Positions 55,201 to 63,905 of a stretch of DNA of 64,000 nt are shown piece by piece. Location: the NCBI GenBank assembly GCA_023014485.1, contig JAJOZX010000484.1:609001-673000 (forward strand). The letters are read 5' to 3'. Origin of the DNA: Bathynomus jamesi. Its lineage: Eukaryota; Arthropoda; Malacostraca; Isopoda; Cirolanidae. The notes beneath the pieces were generated by a model. That model ran no database searches. It was not told where the DNA came from and saw nothing but the letters and a program-made list of their open reading frames with translations. The position numbers and the translations under genes were made by a program. Numbering within the stretch: the stretch's first letter is position 1; each line of letters begins with the position of its first letter.

Positions 55201-55970
55201 TAAAATAACAGGATCATTTCTTCCCATCTTATTTTCAGTTTTGGGTCCTTTACTGACTAGTCGATTACATTAGTGATTATTGATCCGGAAATAGGATGAT
55301 CGCAAAATGTGATATGTACAAAGACAAATTTTTCTATGTAGTAACAATAATAATTAACTCCTTTTTACAGGTTTGCAATGGTTAAGCTTTTCACTCCGCC
55401 TGAGACCCAGTTAAACGAATTGAAATTCAATAACTACATACAATTTTTCCACACGCCAACGCGAGAAGTCAAACCGAATACATTAATTAATCAAAGTTGA
55501 AACTCAATCAGAAACAGAAAAAATATCATCACACACCTTTCACTTTCTCCCTTTTAGCCGAATTGCAATGGTGAAGCTTTTCACCCGCATTAGACCTACA
55601 GTTTAACGTGGAAACCGATTACTCTTTTCTTTTTTAAAAAATATAATTAAAGGAATAAATATATTTATAATTTCTTTATTATAAAATCCTCTCGATTACA
55701 TTAGTGATTATTGATCCGGGAATAGTGTTGCTGCAAAACATGGTAATGCACAATGTAGATTTTTTCTATGTAGTAATAATAATAATAGTTAACTCTTTCT
55801 CGCCGATTTGTTCCCCGCATTAGACCTACAGTTTAACGTGGATTCAGAAATACATCTCGTCAGGGAATGATTACTCACTATTTCACATCATAATTTCATC
55901 GAGATAATTCAATCTCATATACAGGACCTGCATTGTCTATAAGATCTGTGACGCGTGGAACATACAGTCC
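55201..55970. repeat. Degenerate satellite debris
   Basis: Fragments of the 126-bp unit (for example CATTAGACCTACAGTTTAACG at about 55,588 and 55,818) are mixed with AT-rich sequence and a duplicated CGATTACATTAGTGATTATTG (55,262 and 55,693). No gene recognised. Confidence 0.75.
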
Positions 55971-56079
55971 TCAGAAGATGTGAACATGGATAACCCGAAC
56001 CTTGCCACACATACACAGATTTTTGTCAGAGAAAGTGAGGATCACGCACACACGCGCACACACACACACACACATACAC

Positions 56080-56113
<34 letters not shown>

Positions 56114-56327
56114 ATATATAATATAGGGTGATATGCACAAAGACAAATTTTTCTATGTAGTAATAATAATAATTAACCCCGAATTTTCCAAAATTGTTGT
56201 GAAAGTGTAATAAAAAAGAACAGCGTCAGAGTTCATTCACACCATGCGTACACTTATCTCATGTACGCAGTGTACACCTTCCACATTGTGTCCGACACAC
56301 TATTTTTCTTCTACGCTAGAGAATACA

Positions 56328-56361
56328 CATCTGAAATCCACGGCTTGCACCGCTCAACTGA
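56328..56361 (-). promoter_or_regulatory. Inr plus DPE core promoter (copy 2, left arm)
   Basis: Minus strand: TCAGTT initiator (plus 56,356-56,361) and AGATG at +28 to +32 (plus 56,328-56,332), matching the DPE consensus RGWYV at exact spacing. No intact ORF follows, so this is probably an orphan promoter. Confidence 0.55.
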
Positions 56362-56419
56362 GTACGCAAGCGTAGAGATATCCCCAGGTAGTAGCAGGAG
56401 TCACTTTTTTATGCGTAAA

Positions 56420-56600
56420 TGGCTTGTTCAGGTTGAGTTCTCAGATACCACTTTTTATTTTAATTGTTCAGCTATACATTATTATGGAGAGTTGTCAGAT
56501 ACCACTTTTTTATTTTAATTGTTCAGGTATACATTATTATGGAGAGTTGCCAGATACCATTTTAATTGTTCAGGTATACATTATTAGGTTGCCAGATTGT
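56420..56600. repeat. Short direct repeats, TATACATTATTA family (left arm)
   Basis: About four copies of a 45-60 bp unit containing GTTCAGGTATACATTATTA and (T/G)GCCAGATACCA. Mirrored at 63,190-63,400 in the right arm and related to 53,285-53,370. Confidence 0.85.
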
Positions 56601-56840
56601 GTCATTTATTTAATTAATTCTTAAAAGTTGGCTTAGAATTCCGCTAGTAGGTTTAGAAGGCGTAACATGCCATTTGGTATAATTGTTTACAACCAAAAGA
56701 ATTAAATAAAACAACATTGCATCATTCTGTTTATTATAAATATATAGAAAATAAATATACATTTGAATGCTCAATTAAAAATAATAATAGTTTAAGAAAT
56801 ATGAACGAGGAATATGCATATAATCAAAAAATATATCCGT

Positions 56841-56881
<41 letters not shown>

Positions 56882-57087
56882 CAGTTATGGAGATATATAG
56901 AAAATAAATATACATTGGAATGATCAAAAAACAAAACTAAGAAATAATATAACCATCAACATAGCAGAAATATATACGCACAACTAAATAAATAAATACA
57001 TACACTTTACCTTCTACCGCGCAACATAAGAAATAATATAGCCATCAATATACCAGAAATATACACACACACACGCACACAAATATG

Positions 57088-57457
57088 TTAAATATATAAA
57101 TTAATTTCACTTTTTTTTTTGAAAATACTAAACTCGCACTTAATCGAGTCTACAATTACATCATTATTGCTCTGCATTACGCAGTATACGCGGTTTAATA
57201 ATATTTCATCGCTTAAAGTATAGGGAAACCTGTACTCGATATGAAGGGCTTTCATATCGTTCAGTACTATTTTTGTTCCCATTTTACAACCGGTTGGTAA
57301 GTTATCTTTAAATACGTCTAGAATACAATCAAAAGCACGCACAGAGTTTATCGTTAGCCACATTATTAAACACAAGTTTATAAACCCGCCTTTCCAATCG
57401 AGGGTTTATTTCTACCGACCCGAGCTTTTCAATCGTGAACTCATCTTCACTCAACAT
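57088..57457 (-). pseudogene. Unrecognised ORF 2 of the palindrome, left copy
   Basis: Starts with ATG at 57,457 (MLSEDEFTIEKLGSVEIN). The frame is broken near 57,355 by a 2-bp difference from the right copy, then resumes with FDCILDVFKDNLPTGCK, VLNDMKALHIEYRFPYTLSD and VYCVMQSNNDVIVDS, ending at 57,088. Total about 120 codons. I do not recognise the family. Upstream, another frame has a short YPDGNCLVR stretch (about 57,570) reminiscent of the DGNC box of OTU proteases; the match is too short to name it. Confidence 0.5.
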
Positions 57458-57634
57458 AGCGGCAATTGAAATAATCTTCTAAATCTTTACGACAACTGCT
57501 CGTTATATAAATTTCGGTTTTAATGTTTTAACACTCCCTGAATACGCACCAGACAGTTCCCGTCAGGGTAAATTTCATGAACTAGGCACATTTTATAACG
57601 GTTTTATTGTTTTACTACTCACCATTTCCACAAA

Positions 57635-58222
57635 CTAAACGTCTTCACACTCCGGTGCACTATTTGAGAGAAACATGACCATATTTTTCCTTTTTATTTG
57701 ACAGACGATACTTTTCTCTAAAGTCTGCTAAAAACTCACGCAGGGCACTAGCCACAACCTCACTACGAACCTCATCATGATATACATTAATATTGTGATA
57801 AAAATACTTAAGATTGTCCATGATGACGACATTTACATTTTCAACCAAGTGTAAGAGTGCTCGGTATGGTGTAACATGATATAGTACCGCTTGTCACACC
57901 ACTCATCCACAAGACTCACTATCCATATCTGCTGCTTCTCTTCTGCACGCGTTGTTTCTTTTACTTCACGGTATATGTGAGACTTTATAAAGCTTAGCTC
58001 TACAGCATACTTCAATACATCGTCTGTGCAACGAAAGCCTACAACGCTCTCACCAGAATAACCATAGAGTATTTGTACATCTTGCTCCTTCGCACGATCC
58101 AATGCGGTTTTAAAAGAGGCAAAGGAAGGGGGAATAGGAAGTTTGTCGGTATCCACCACATCTTGACACTTTGCTGAATACCATTTCATAAACGTTGAAC
58201 AAGCAATATTAAAGGTAGCCAT
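57635..58222 (-). pseudogene. Unrecognised MATFN protein, left copy
   Basis: ATG at 58,222, 25 bp downstream of a clear DPE and with an Inr upstream. About 195 codons are expected from comparing the arms. The first ~127 are open (MATFNIACSTFMKWYSAKC, VQILYGYSGESVVGFRC, HIYREVKETTRAEEKQQIW, CDKRYYIMLHHTEHSYT). A one-base loss near 57,840 and another indel near 57,675 break the end. The composition looks like a soluble globular protein; I see no signal peptide or transmembrane segment. Family unknown; it could be viral or a fast-evolving host gene. Confidence 0.6.
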
Positions 58223-58246
58223 TTTCTTCTACGCGGGATGAATACA

Positions 58247-58280
58247 CGTCTGAGCTCAAGGGCTTACTGCAATCAACTGA
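58247..58280 (-). promoter_or_regulatory. Inr plus DPE core promoter of the MATFN gene, left arm
   Basis: Minus strand TCAGTT (plus 58,275-58,280) with AGACG at +28 to +32 (plus 58,247-58,251). The ATG lies at +57. An AP-1-type TGAGTCA is about 30 bp upstream on the same strand (plus about 58,308-58,314) and a CTCCGCCCAC GC-type box further up. Confidence 0.65.
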
Positions 58281-58437
58281 CCACGCAGGGAATCCCAGGT
58301 AGTAGCATGACTCACGTTGCTGGTCTTCCAGTGGGCGGAGCTTAGAACTTTCACCTGTGCACACACACACACACACAAAGGAGAAAGCGAAACGCTAATT
58401 GAAACATGATTTATTTAATAAACGAAATATTCAAGTT

Positions 58438-58620
58438 ATATATATTTACAAATACGTGTAATAAATAAGTTAACAATAGACACATCAAAGATTATATTCA
58501 AGACATATATATTTACAAACACTTGTAATAAATAAGTTAACAATGGACACATCAAAGATTATATTCAAAGTATATATATATATTTACAAATACGTGTGAT
58601 AAATAAGTTAACAATTGAAA
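58438..58620. repeat. ~65-bp tandem repeat in left arm 3' UTRs
   Basis: Three units of TTTACAAA(T/C)AC..TGT.ATAAATAAGTTAACAAT. Mirrored at about 61,150-61,330. Lies between the convergent 3' and 5' ends of the arm genes. Confidence 0.88.
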
Positions 58621-58697
58621 TTATGTTAACACAAGAAATAACAGAAAACACAAGAAAAAACAAATGCATAGATTTGGTGATCACAAACAACAGTCAC

Positions 58698-59139
58698 CTA
58701 ATACTTTAAAGAGTGCATTCTATTAAATACTTTTAGCCTATGTTCACGAATTAATACCGGTTTTAAAATAGATTCAGTTTCCTCAATTCGTCTCTGAAAT
58801 CTTAATCTGTCCCGAGCGCACTCTTCCCATTGTCCCCTTCTACAGCAATCAGCAACGGGGTAAGTTAGAACGTTGTCACAGAATTTTACTTTTGGGGGGG
58901 TTTGGTGCAACCCAAACGTTTCCAATTTCATCATTCCATCTTTGGTTCACGAATTTTAACTCTTCTGCAATTTTGTCAACGCTGCGTCTATCATCACTTC
59001 CAAAGTCACTTTCATCAGTGCAAACAATGTTATGATTAGTCTCAGGATTTTTGAGGCAACTTTTTCTTTGTGCTGACAATGAACTGGATTTAAATGATGA
59101 TGGTACACGGATCTGTTCCGATACTTCTGAATTATTCAT
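58698..59139 (-). pseudogene. PPP1R15-like gene, left copy, frameshifted
   Basis: Same gene as 60,627-61,067. A run of seven G (plus 58,894-58,900) replaces six in the right copy, so the frame shifts just at the PP1-binding KVKF motif. The product would end soon after NPPKSKIL. The rest, including the RFQRRIEETES core, is still readable in the other frame. A homopolymer difference could also be a sequencing or assembly error. Confidence 0.75.
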
Positions 59140-59479
59140 ATTTGATGGTTATATACGAGAGAATATACGACTATCAAATAAAACGGTAAATGAAGCAGTT
59201 GACGTTAAATCTATTTATTTGCTAAAGGAGGCCATACTATATATATATATATATATATCATCCGTGATGTCGATGATGGGGTGCTATACCTCATCGTCAT
59301 TCTATAAAATATATAATTAGTTTATATAATACGCAACCTTAAATACAATTTCTTTTATCACGTAGTGAGTTACACTGTGCATGAATGAGTACGTACAAAC
59401 TAGATTAATAAAAACGCTTTTACTAAGAAGTCACGAGACGAAGACCGTCTGGAGTGATTGGTTTGAAAGAGCTTGGTAA

Positions 59480-59535
59480 TGACGTCACAACGACATTGTA
59501 TAAAGGCAGGCGAAACTTTCACTTTAATTCATTAC
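59480..59535 (+). promoter_or_regulatory. CRE, TATA box and initiator of the IER-like gene
   Basis: Perfect CRE TGACGTCA at 59,480-59,487, TATAAA at 59,499-59,504 and a TCATTA initiator with +1 near 59,531, 32 bp after the TATA start. CRE close to TATA is the usual layout of immediate-early promoters. It lies in the unique spacer just inside the left arm. Confidence 0.75.
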
Positions 59536-59606
59536 AAGATTGGAAATAGAGGATGGAGTCGTGTTAGTTATCTCTCTGTGCCTTGACCAAATGCTAAGTG
59601 GTGAAC

Positions 59607-60170
59607 ATGATATCTGACGTTCCAAACGGGTTTGAAGCACACAAGTTGATAAATATATCGCTCGGTAAAATTGCATCCAGACGTTCCGGAAGAGCTGGTG
59701 CATCTTTGCATAAATCATTATTAGTTGCCACTGTGTTACATAAAGCCCGTTTTGTTTACTTAGAAGAAGCACATAATTACCACCACACAATATTTTCCCC
59801 GCCACAAGGGCAACCTGAGGAGTTTGCCCCCGACCCACCTCATGCACCCACACCATTACCTGAAGTGTCCGTTACCCCAGTGAGCCCTCTCGATTGTGGT
59901 GTCAATAATACCAACCAAGATGATTATTCATCCATTGAATGCATTAGTGAAGAGTGTAAATCTAGATTAGAAGACAACGACAGTGAAGTAGACTCGAACA
60001 GTGAATATGGTTGCAACGAAACCTTGCACCATACCAGAAAAAGGCGGAGAGTTTCTGATCAGGAAACAAAGGCAGCAGTTTACTCAATTTTACCAAAACG
60101 AATCAAAGATAATTTAGAACAGGAACAATGCTCAGGCTGTTATTTTAGCGACTCTAAAATTTTGTGTTGA
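59607..60170 (+). CDS. Immediate-early response (IER2/IER5)-like protein
   Basis: A single-exon ORF of about 187 codons starting at ATG 59,607 (A at -3; upstream GTG codons are not starts). Residues about 8-45 read FEAHKLINISLGKIASRR and then SLHKSLLVATVLHKARFVY, which matches the conserved N-terminal IER domain of vertebrate IER5/IER2 (EAHR..SISLGKI...LHKNLLVSLVL..AR.VYL). The middle is Pro-rich and then acidic. TRKRRRVSD at about residue 147 is a likely nuclear localisation signal. The C-terminus has CSGCYF. IER proteins are induced rapidly by growth factors or stress and act as adaptors of PP2A-B55. The gene sits alone in the palindrome spacer behind a CRE/TATA promoter. Vertebrate IER genes are also intronless. 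Confidence 0.78.
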   Translation: MISDVPNGFEAHKLINISLGKIASRRSGRAGASLHKSLLVATVLHKARFVYLEEAHNYHHTIFSPPQGQPEEFAPDPPHAPTPLPEVSVTPVSPLDCGVNNTNQDDYSSIECISEECKSRLEDNDSEVDSNSEYGCNETLHHTRKRRRVSDQETKAAVYSILPKRIKDNLEQEQCSGCYFSDSKILC

Positions 60171-60626
60171 TGTGGATTCGATCTCACCTCTTGTCGGTGT
60201 TCTGAGCAGTCAGCGGACGACGAGATTTTGCAGCATGGAAGATGACTACATAACTTCTCTCGTGATCAACTTGGAATCCTTGAATTTCTATAAACTCAGT
60301 CCAGACGGTCTTCGTCTCGTGACTTCTTAGTAAAAGCGTTTTTTATTAATCTAGTTTGTACGTACTCATTCATGCACAGTGTAACTCACTACGTGATAAA
60401 AGAAATTGTATTTAAGGTTGCGTATTATATAAACTAATTATATATTTATAGGAATGACGATGAGGTATAGCACCCCATCATCGACATCACGGATGATATG
60501 ATATATATATATATATATATATATAATAGTATGGCCTCCTTTAGCAAATAAATAGATTTAACGTCAACTGCTTCATTTACCGTTTTATTTGATAGTCGTA
60601 TATTCTCTCGTATATAACCATCAAAT

Positions 60627-61067
60627 ATGAATAATTCAGAAGTATCGGAACAGATCCGTGTACCATCATCATTTAAATCCAGTTCATTGTCAGCACAAAG
60701 AAAAAGTTGCCTCAAAAATCCTGAGACTAATCATAACATTGTTTGCACTGATGAAAGTGACTTTGGAAGTGATGATAGACGCAGCGTTGACAAAATTGCA
60801 GAAGAGTTAAAATTCGTGAACCAAAGATGGAATGATGAAATTGGAAACGTTTGGGTTGCACCAAACCCCCCAAAAGTAAAATTCTGTGACAACGTTCTAA
60901 CTTACCCCGTTGCTGATTGCTGTAGAAGGGGACAATGGGAAGAGTGCGCTCGGGACAGATTAAGATTTCAGAGACGAATTGAGGAAACTGAATCTATTTT
61001 AAAACCGGTATTAATTCGTGAACATAGGCTAAAAGTATTTAATAGAATGCACTCTTTAAAGTATTAG
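60627..61067 (+). CDS. PPP1R15 (GADD34/CReP)-like eIF2-alpha phosphatase adaptor, right copy
   Basis: An intact 146-residue protein. Residues about 84-87 are KVKF, the RVxF-type PP1 docking motif. After about 14 residues comes RRGQWEECARDRLRFQRRIE, then ETESILKP and REHRLKVFNRM. This order (KVxF, W-E-x-x-ARDR-x-RF-x-RRI, ET) is the PP1/eIF2-alpha core shared by GADD34, CReP, Drosophila PPP1R15 and viral mimics such as African swine fever virus DP71L and herpes ICP34.5. The product would bring PP1 to phospho-eIF2-alpha and restore translation after stress. Host PPP1R15 proteins are usually longer (300-700 residues); this one is close to viral size. The ATG is chosen because upstream is a TA tract and stops. 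Confidence 0.85.
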   Translation: MNNSEVSEQIRVPSSFKSSSLSAQRKSCLKNPETNHNIVCTDESDFGSDDRRSVDKIAEELKFVNQRWNDEIGNVWVAPNPPKVKFCDNVLTYPVADCCRRGQWEECARDRLRFQRRIEETESILKPVLIREHRLKVFNRMHSLKY

Positions 61068-61149
61068 GTTACTGTTGTTTGTGATCACCAAATCTATGCA
61101 TTTGTTTTTTCTTGTGTTTTCTGTTATTTCTTGTGTTAACATAATTTCA

Positions 61150-61332
61150 ATTGTTAACTTATTTATCACACGTATTTGTAAATATATATATACCTTGAAT
61201 ATATCTTTGATGTGTCTATTGTTAACTTATTTATTACACGTGTTTGTAAATATATATGTCTTGAATATAATCTTTGATGTGTCTATTGTTAACTTATTTA
61301 TTACACGTATTTGTAAATATATATAACTTGAA
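61150..61332. repeat. ~65-bp tandem repeat, right arm
   Basis: Three units containing TTGTTAACTTATTTATTACACG; the mirror of 58,438-58,620. A likely polyadenylation word AATAAA follows near 61,347. Confidence 0.88.
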
Positions 61333-61379
61333 TATTTCGTTTATTAAATAAATCATGTTTCAATTAGCGTTTCGCTTTC

Positions 61380-61387
<8 letters not shown>

Positions 61388-61420
<33 letters not shown>
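61388..61420. repeat. (GT)n microsatellite
   Basis: A GT run of about 16 units; the left arm has a shorter (CA)n run at 58,358-58,377. This is a length polymorphism between arms. Confidence 0.95.
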
Positions 61421-61466
61421 ACACAGGTGAAAGTTCTAAGCTCCGCCCACTGGAAGACCAGCAACG

Positions 61467-61534
61467 TGAGTCATGCTACTACCTGGGATTCCCTGCGTGG
61501 TCAGTTGATTGCAGTAAGCCCTTGAGCTCAGACG
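61467..61534 (+). promoter_or_regulatory. AP-1, Inr and DPE promoter of the MATFN gene, right arm
   Basis: TGAGTCA (AP-1/TRE) at 61,467-61,473, TCAGTT initiator at 61,501-61,506 (+1 at 61,503) and AGACG at 61,530-61,534, exactly +28 to +32. This fits the arthropod Inr (TCAKTY) and DPE (RGWYV) consensus. CTCCGCCCAC lies at 61,441. Translation would start at 61,558. Confidence 0.68.
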
Positions 61535-61557
61535 TGTATTCGCCCGCGTAGAAGAAA

Positions 61558-62145
61558 ATGGCTACCTTTAATATTGCTTGTTCAACGTTTATGAAATGGT
61601 ATTCAGCAAAGTGTCAAGATGTGGTGGATACCGAAAAACTTCCTATTCCCCCTCCTTTGCCTCTTTTAAAACCACATTGGATCGTGCGAAGGAGCAAGAT
61701 GTACAAATACTCTATGGTTATTCTGGTGAGAGCGTTGTAGGCTTTCGTTGCACAGACGATGTATTGAAGTATGCTGTAGAGCTAAGCTTTATAAAGTCTC
61801 ACATATACCGTGAAGTAAAAGAAACAACGCGTGCAGAAGAGAAGCAGCAGATATGGATAGTGAGTCTTGTATGAGTGGTGTGACAAGCGGTATTATATCA
61901 TGTTACACCATACCGAGCACTCGTACACTTCGGTTGAAAATGTAAATGTCGTCATCATGGACAATCTTAAGTATTTTTATCACTATATTAATGTATATCA
62001 TGATGAGGTTCGTAGTGAGGTTGTGGCTAGTGCCCTGCGTGAGTTTTTAGCAGACTTTAGAGACGAGTATCATCTGTTAAATAAAAAGGAAAAATATGGT
62101 CATATGTTTCTCTCAAATAGTGCACCGGAGTGTGAAGACGTTTAG
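61558..62145 (+). pseudogene. Unrecognised MATFN protein, right copy, two indels
   Basis: Same start as the left copy. A one-base loss in the C/T run near 61,657 shifts the frame. The original sense resumes in the frame of 61,578-61,874, and a 2-bp loss near 61,871 shifts it again. The last part (61,867-62,145) is open to the end: YEWCDKRYYIMLHHTEHSYT, VENVNVVIMDNLKYFYHYIN, VVASALREFLADFRDE and SNSAPECEDV. The left copy is broken at different places, so the common ancestor was probably intact. Function unknown. Confidence 0.6.
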
Positions 62146-62309
62146 TTTGTGGAAATGGTGAGTGGTAAAACAATAAAACCGTTATAAAATGTGCCTAGTT
62201 CATGAAATTTACCCTGACGGGAACTGTCTGGTGCGTATTCAGGGAGTGTTAAAACATTAAAACCGAAATTTATATAACGAGCAGTTGTCGTAACGATTTA
62301 GAAGATTAT

Positions 62310-62665
62310 TTCAATTACCGCTATGTGAAGATGAGTTCACGATTGAAAAGCTCGGGTCGGTAGAAATAAACCCTCGATTGGAAAGGCGTGTTTATAAACT
62401 TGTGTTTAATAATGTGGCTAACGATGAACTCTTTGTGCGTGCTTTTGATTGTATTCTAGACGTATTTAAAGATAACTTACCAACCGGTTGTAAAGTGGAA
62501 CAAAAATAGTACTGAACGATATGAAAGCCCTTCATATCGAGTACAGGTTTCCCTATACTTTAAGCGGTGAAATATTATTAAACCGCGTATACTGCGTAAT
62601 GCAGAGCAATAATGATGTAATTGTAGACTCGTTAAGTGCGAGTTTAGTATTTTGAAAAAAAAGTG
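62310..62665 (+). pseudogene. Unrecognised ORF 2 of the palindrome, right copy
   Basis: Mirror of 57,088-57,457. The start differs (no ATG in this frame), EDEFTIEKLGSVEINPRLER runs through NVANDELFVRAFDCILDV and is broken near 62,495 by an indel (CKVEQK then stop). The two arms again carry different lesions. Confidence 0.5.
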
Positions 62666-62689
62666 AAATGTATTTATATATTTAACATG

Positions 62690-62940
62690 TTTGTGTGTGT
62701 GTGTGTGTATATATTTCTGCTATATTGATGGCTATATATTTCTTATTTGCGCGGTAGAAGATAGTGTATGTATTTATTTATTTAGTTGTGTGTATATATT
62801 TCTGCTATGTTGATGGTTATATTATTTCTTAGTTTTGTTTTTTGATCATTCCAATGTATATTTATTTTCTATATATCTCCATAATTGGGATATATATATA
62901 TATATATAATATATTATATATATATTTCTCCTGAACTGTT
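62690..62940. repeat. (GT)n, (TA)n and AT-rich repeats, right arm
   Basis: GT run near 62,690-62,708 and a broken TA run at 62,889-62,925. They mirror 56,850-57,080 with different lengths. No gene. Confidence 0.85.
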
Positions 62941-63189
62941 ATATTGACGGATATATTTTTTGATTATATGCATATTCCTCGTTCATATTTCTTAAACTAT
63001 TATTATTTTTAATTGATCATTCAAATGTATATTTATTTTCTATATATTTATAATAAACAGAATGATGCAATGTTGTTTTATTTAATTCTTTTGGTTGTAA
63101 ACAATTATACCAAATGGCATGTTACGCCTTCTAAACTTACTAGCGGAATTCTAAGCCAACTTTTAAGAATTAATTAAATAAATGACACA

Positions 63190-63400
63190 ATCTGGCAACC
63201 TAATAATGTATACCTGAACAATTAAAATGGTATCTGGCAACTCTCCATAATAATGTATACCTGAACAATTAAAATGAAAAGTGGTATCTGGCAACTCTCC
63301 ATAATAATGTATACCTGAACAATTAAAATAAAAAAAGTGGTATCTGACAACTCTCCATAATAATGTATACCTGAACAATTAAAATAAAAGTGGTATCTGA
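63190..63400. repeat. Short direct repeats, TATACATTATTA family (right arm)
   Basis: Four units of AATGTATACCTGAACAATTA with TGGTATCTG(G/A)CAACTCTCC. The right arm has one more or less diverged unit than the left. Confidence 0.85.
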
Positions 63401-63437
63401 GAACTCAACCTGAACAAGCCATTTACGTATAAAAAAG

Positions 63438-63513
63438 TGACTCCTGCTACTACCTGGGGATATCTCTACGCCTGCGTACTCAGTTGAGCGGTGCAAGCCG
63501 TGGATTTCAGATG
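63438..63513 (+). promoter_or_regulatory. Inr plus DPE core promoter (copy 2, right arm)
   Basis: TGACTCC (one mismatch from AP-1) at 63,438, TCAGTT at 63,480-63,485 and AGATG at 63,509-63,513 (+28 to +32). It shares the leader GCGTAGAAGAAAA with the MATFN promoter, but its ATG is lost (AAATAG follows), so it looks like a paralogous promoter whose gene decayed. Confidence 0.55.
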
Positions 63514-63544
63514 TGTATTCTCTAGCGTAGAAGAAAAATAGTGT

Positions 63545-63785
63545 GTCGGACACAATGTGGAAGGTGTACACTGCTTACACGAGATAAGTGTACGCATGGT
63601 GTGAATGAACTCTGAAGCTATTCTTTTTCATCACACTTCACAACAATTTTGGAAAGAGCTTCTGCGTTGTCGGACACAATGAGGGAGGTGTACACTGAGT
63701 ACACGTGATAAGTGTACGGATGGTGTGAATGAACTCTGAAGCTGTTCTTTTTCATTAAACTTCCACAACAATTTTGGAAAATTCG
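63545..63785. repeat. ~115-bp tandem duplication specific to the right arm
   Basis: Two copies of CGGACACAATG(T/A)GG(A/G)GGTGTACACTG...CACAACAATTTTGGAAA. The left arm has a single copy, so the duplication followed arm formation (or was lost on the left). Confidence 0.85.
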
Positions 63786-63842
63786 GGGAGTTAATTATTA
63801 TTATTACTACATAGAAAAATTTGTCTTTGTGCATATCACCCT

Positions 63843-63905
63843 ATATATATATATATATATATATAGTGTATGTGTGTGTGTGTGTGTGTGTGCGCGTGTG
63901 CGTGA
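63843..63905. repeat. (TA)n and (GT)n microsatellites near the right edge
   Basis: TA run 63,843-63,866 and GT run 63,869-63,893; mirror of 56,040-56,125. Confidence 0.92.

Larger units (their letters stand above)
55974..59455. repeat. Left arm of a large palindrome
   Basis: Reverse complement, with scattered differences, of 60,301-64,000. Matching landmarks include GACAAATTTTTCTATGTAG at 56,142 versus its inverse at 63,810, the ORFs below, and GTCACGAGACGAAGACCGTC at 59,432 versus its inverse near 60,305. The centre is near 59,880-59,980. The left arm lacks about 25 bp near 55,980 and one tandem copy near 56,200 relative to the right arm. Confidence 0.93.

Noticed and set aside
54790..55203. 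137-codon ORF with a 42-residue internal repeat
   Set aside because: It exactly follows the 126-bp satellite, which is a multiple of three; upstream 125-bp units break it. There is no independent coding sign.
56261..56518. 85-codon ORF containing HIVSDTLFFFYAREYTSEIHGL
   Set aside because: It runs antisense across the copy-2 promoter and AT repeats. It is present in both arms only because the DNA is duplicated, and it has no coding bias I can defend.
59051..59320. 89-codon ORF antisense to the PPP1R15-like start
   Set aside because: Shadow of the PPP1R15-like gene on the other strand; it enters a TA tract.
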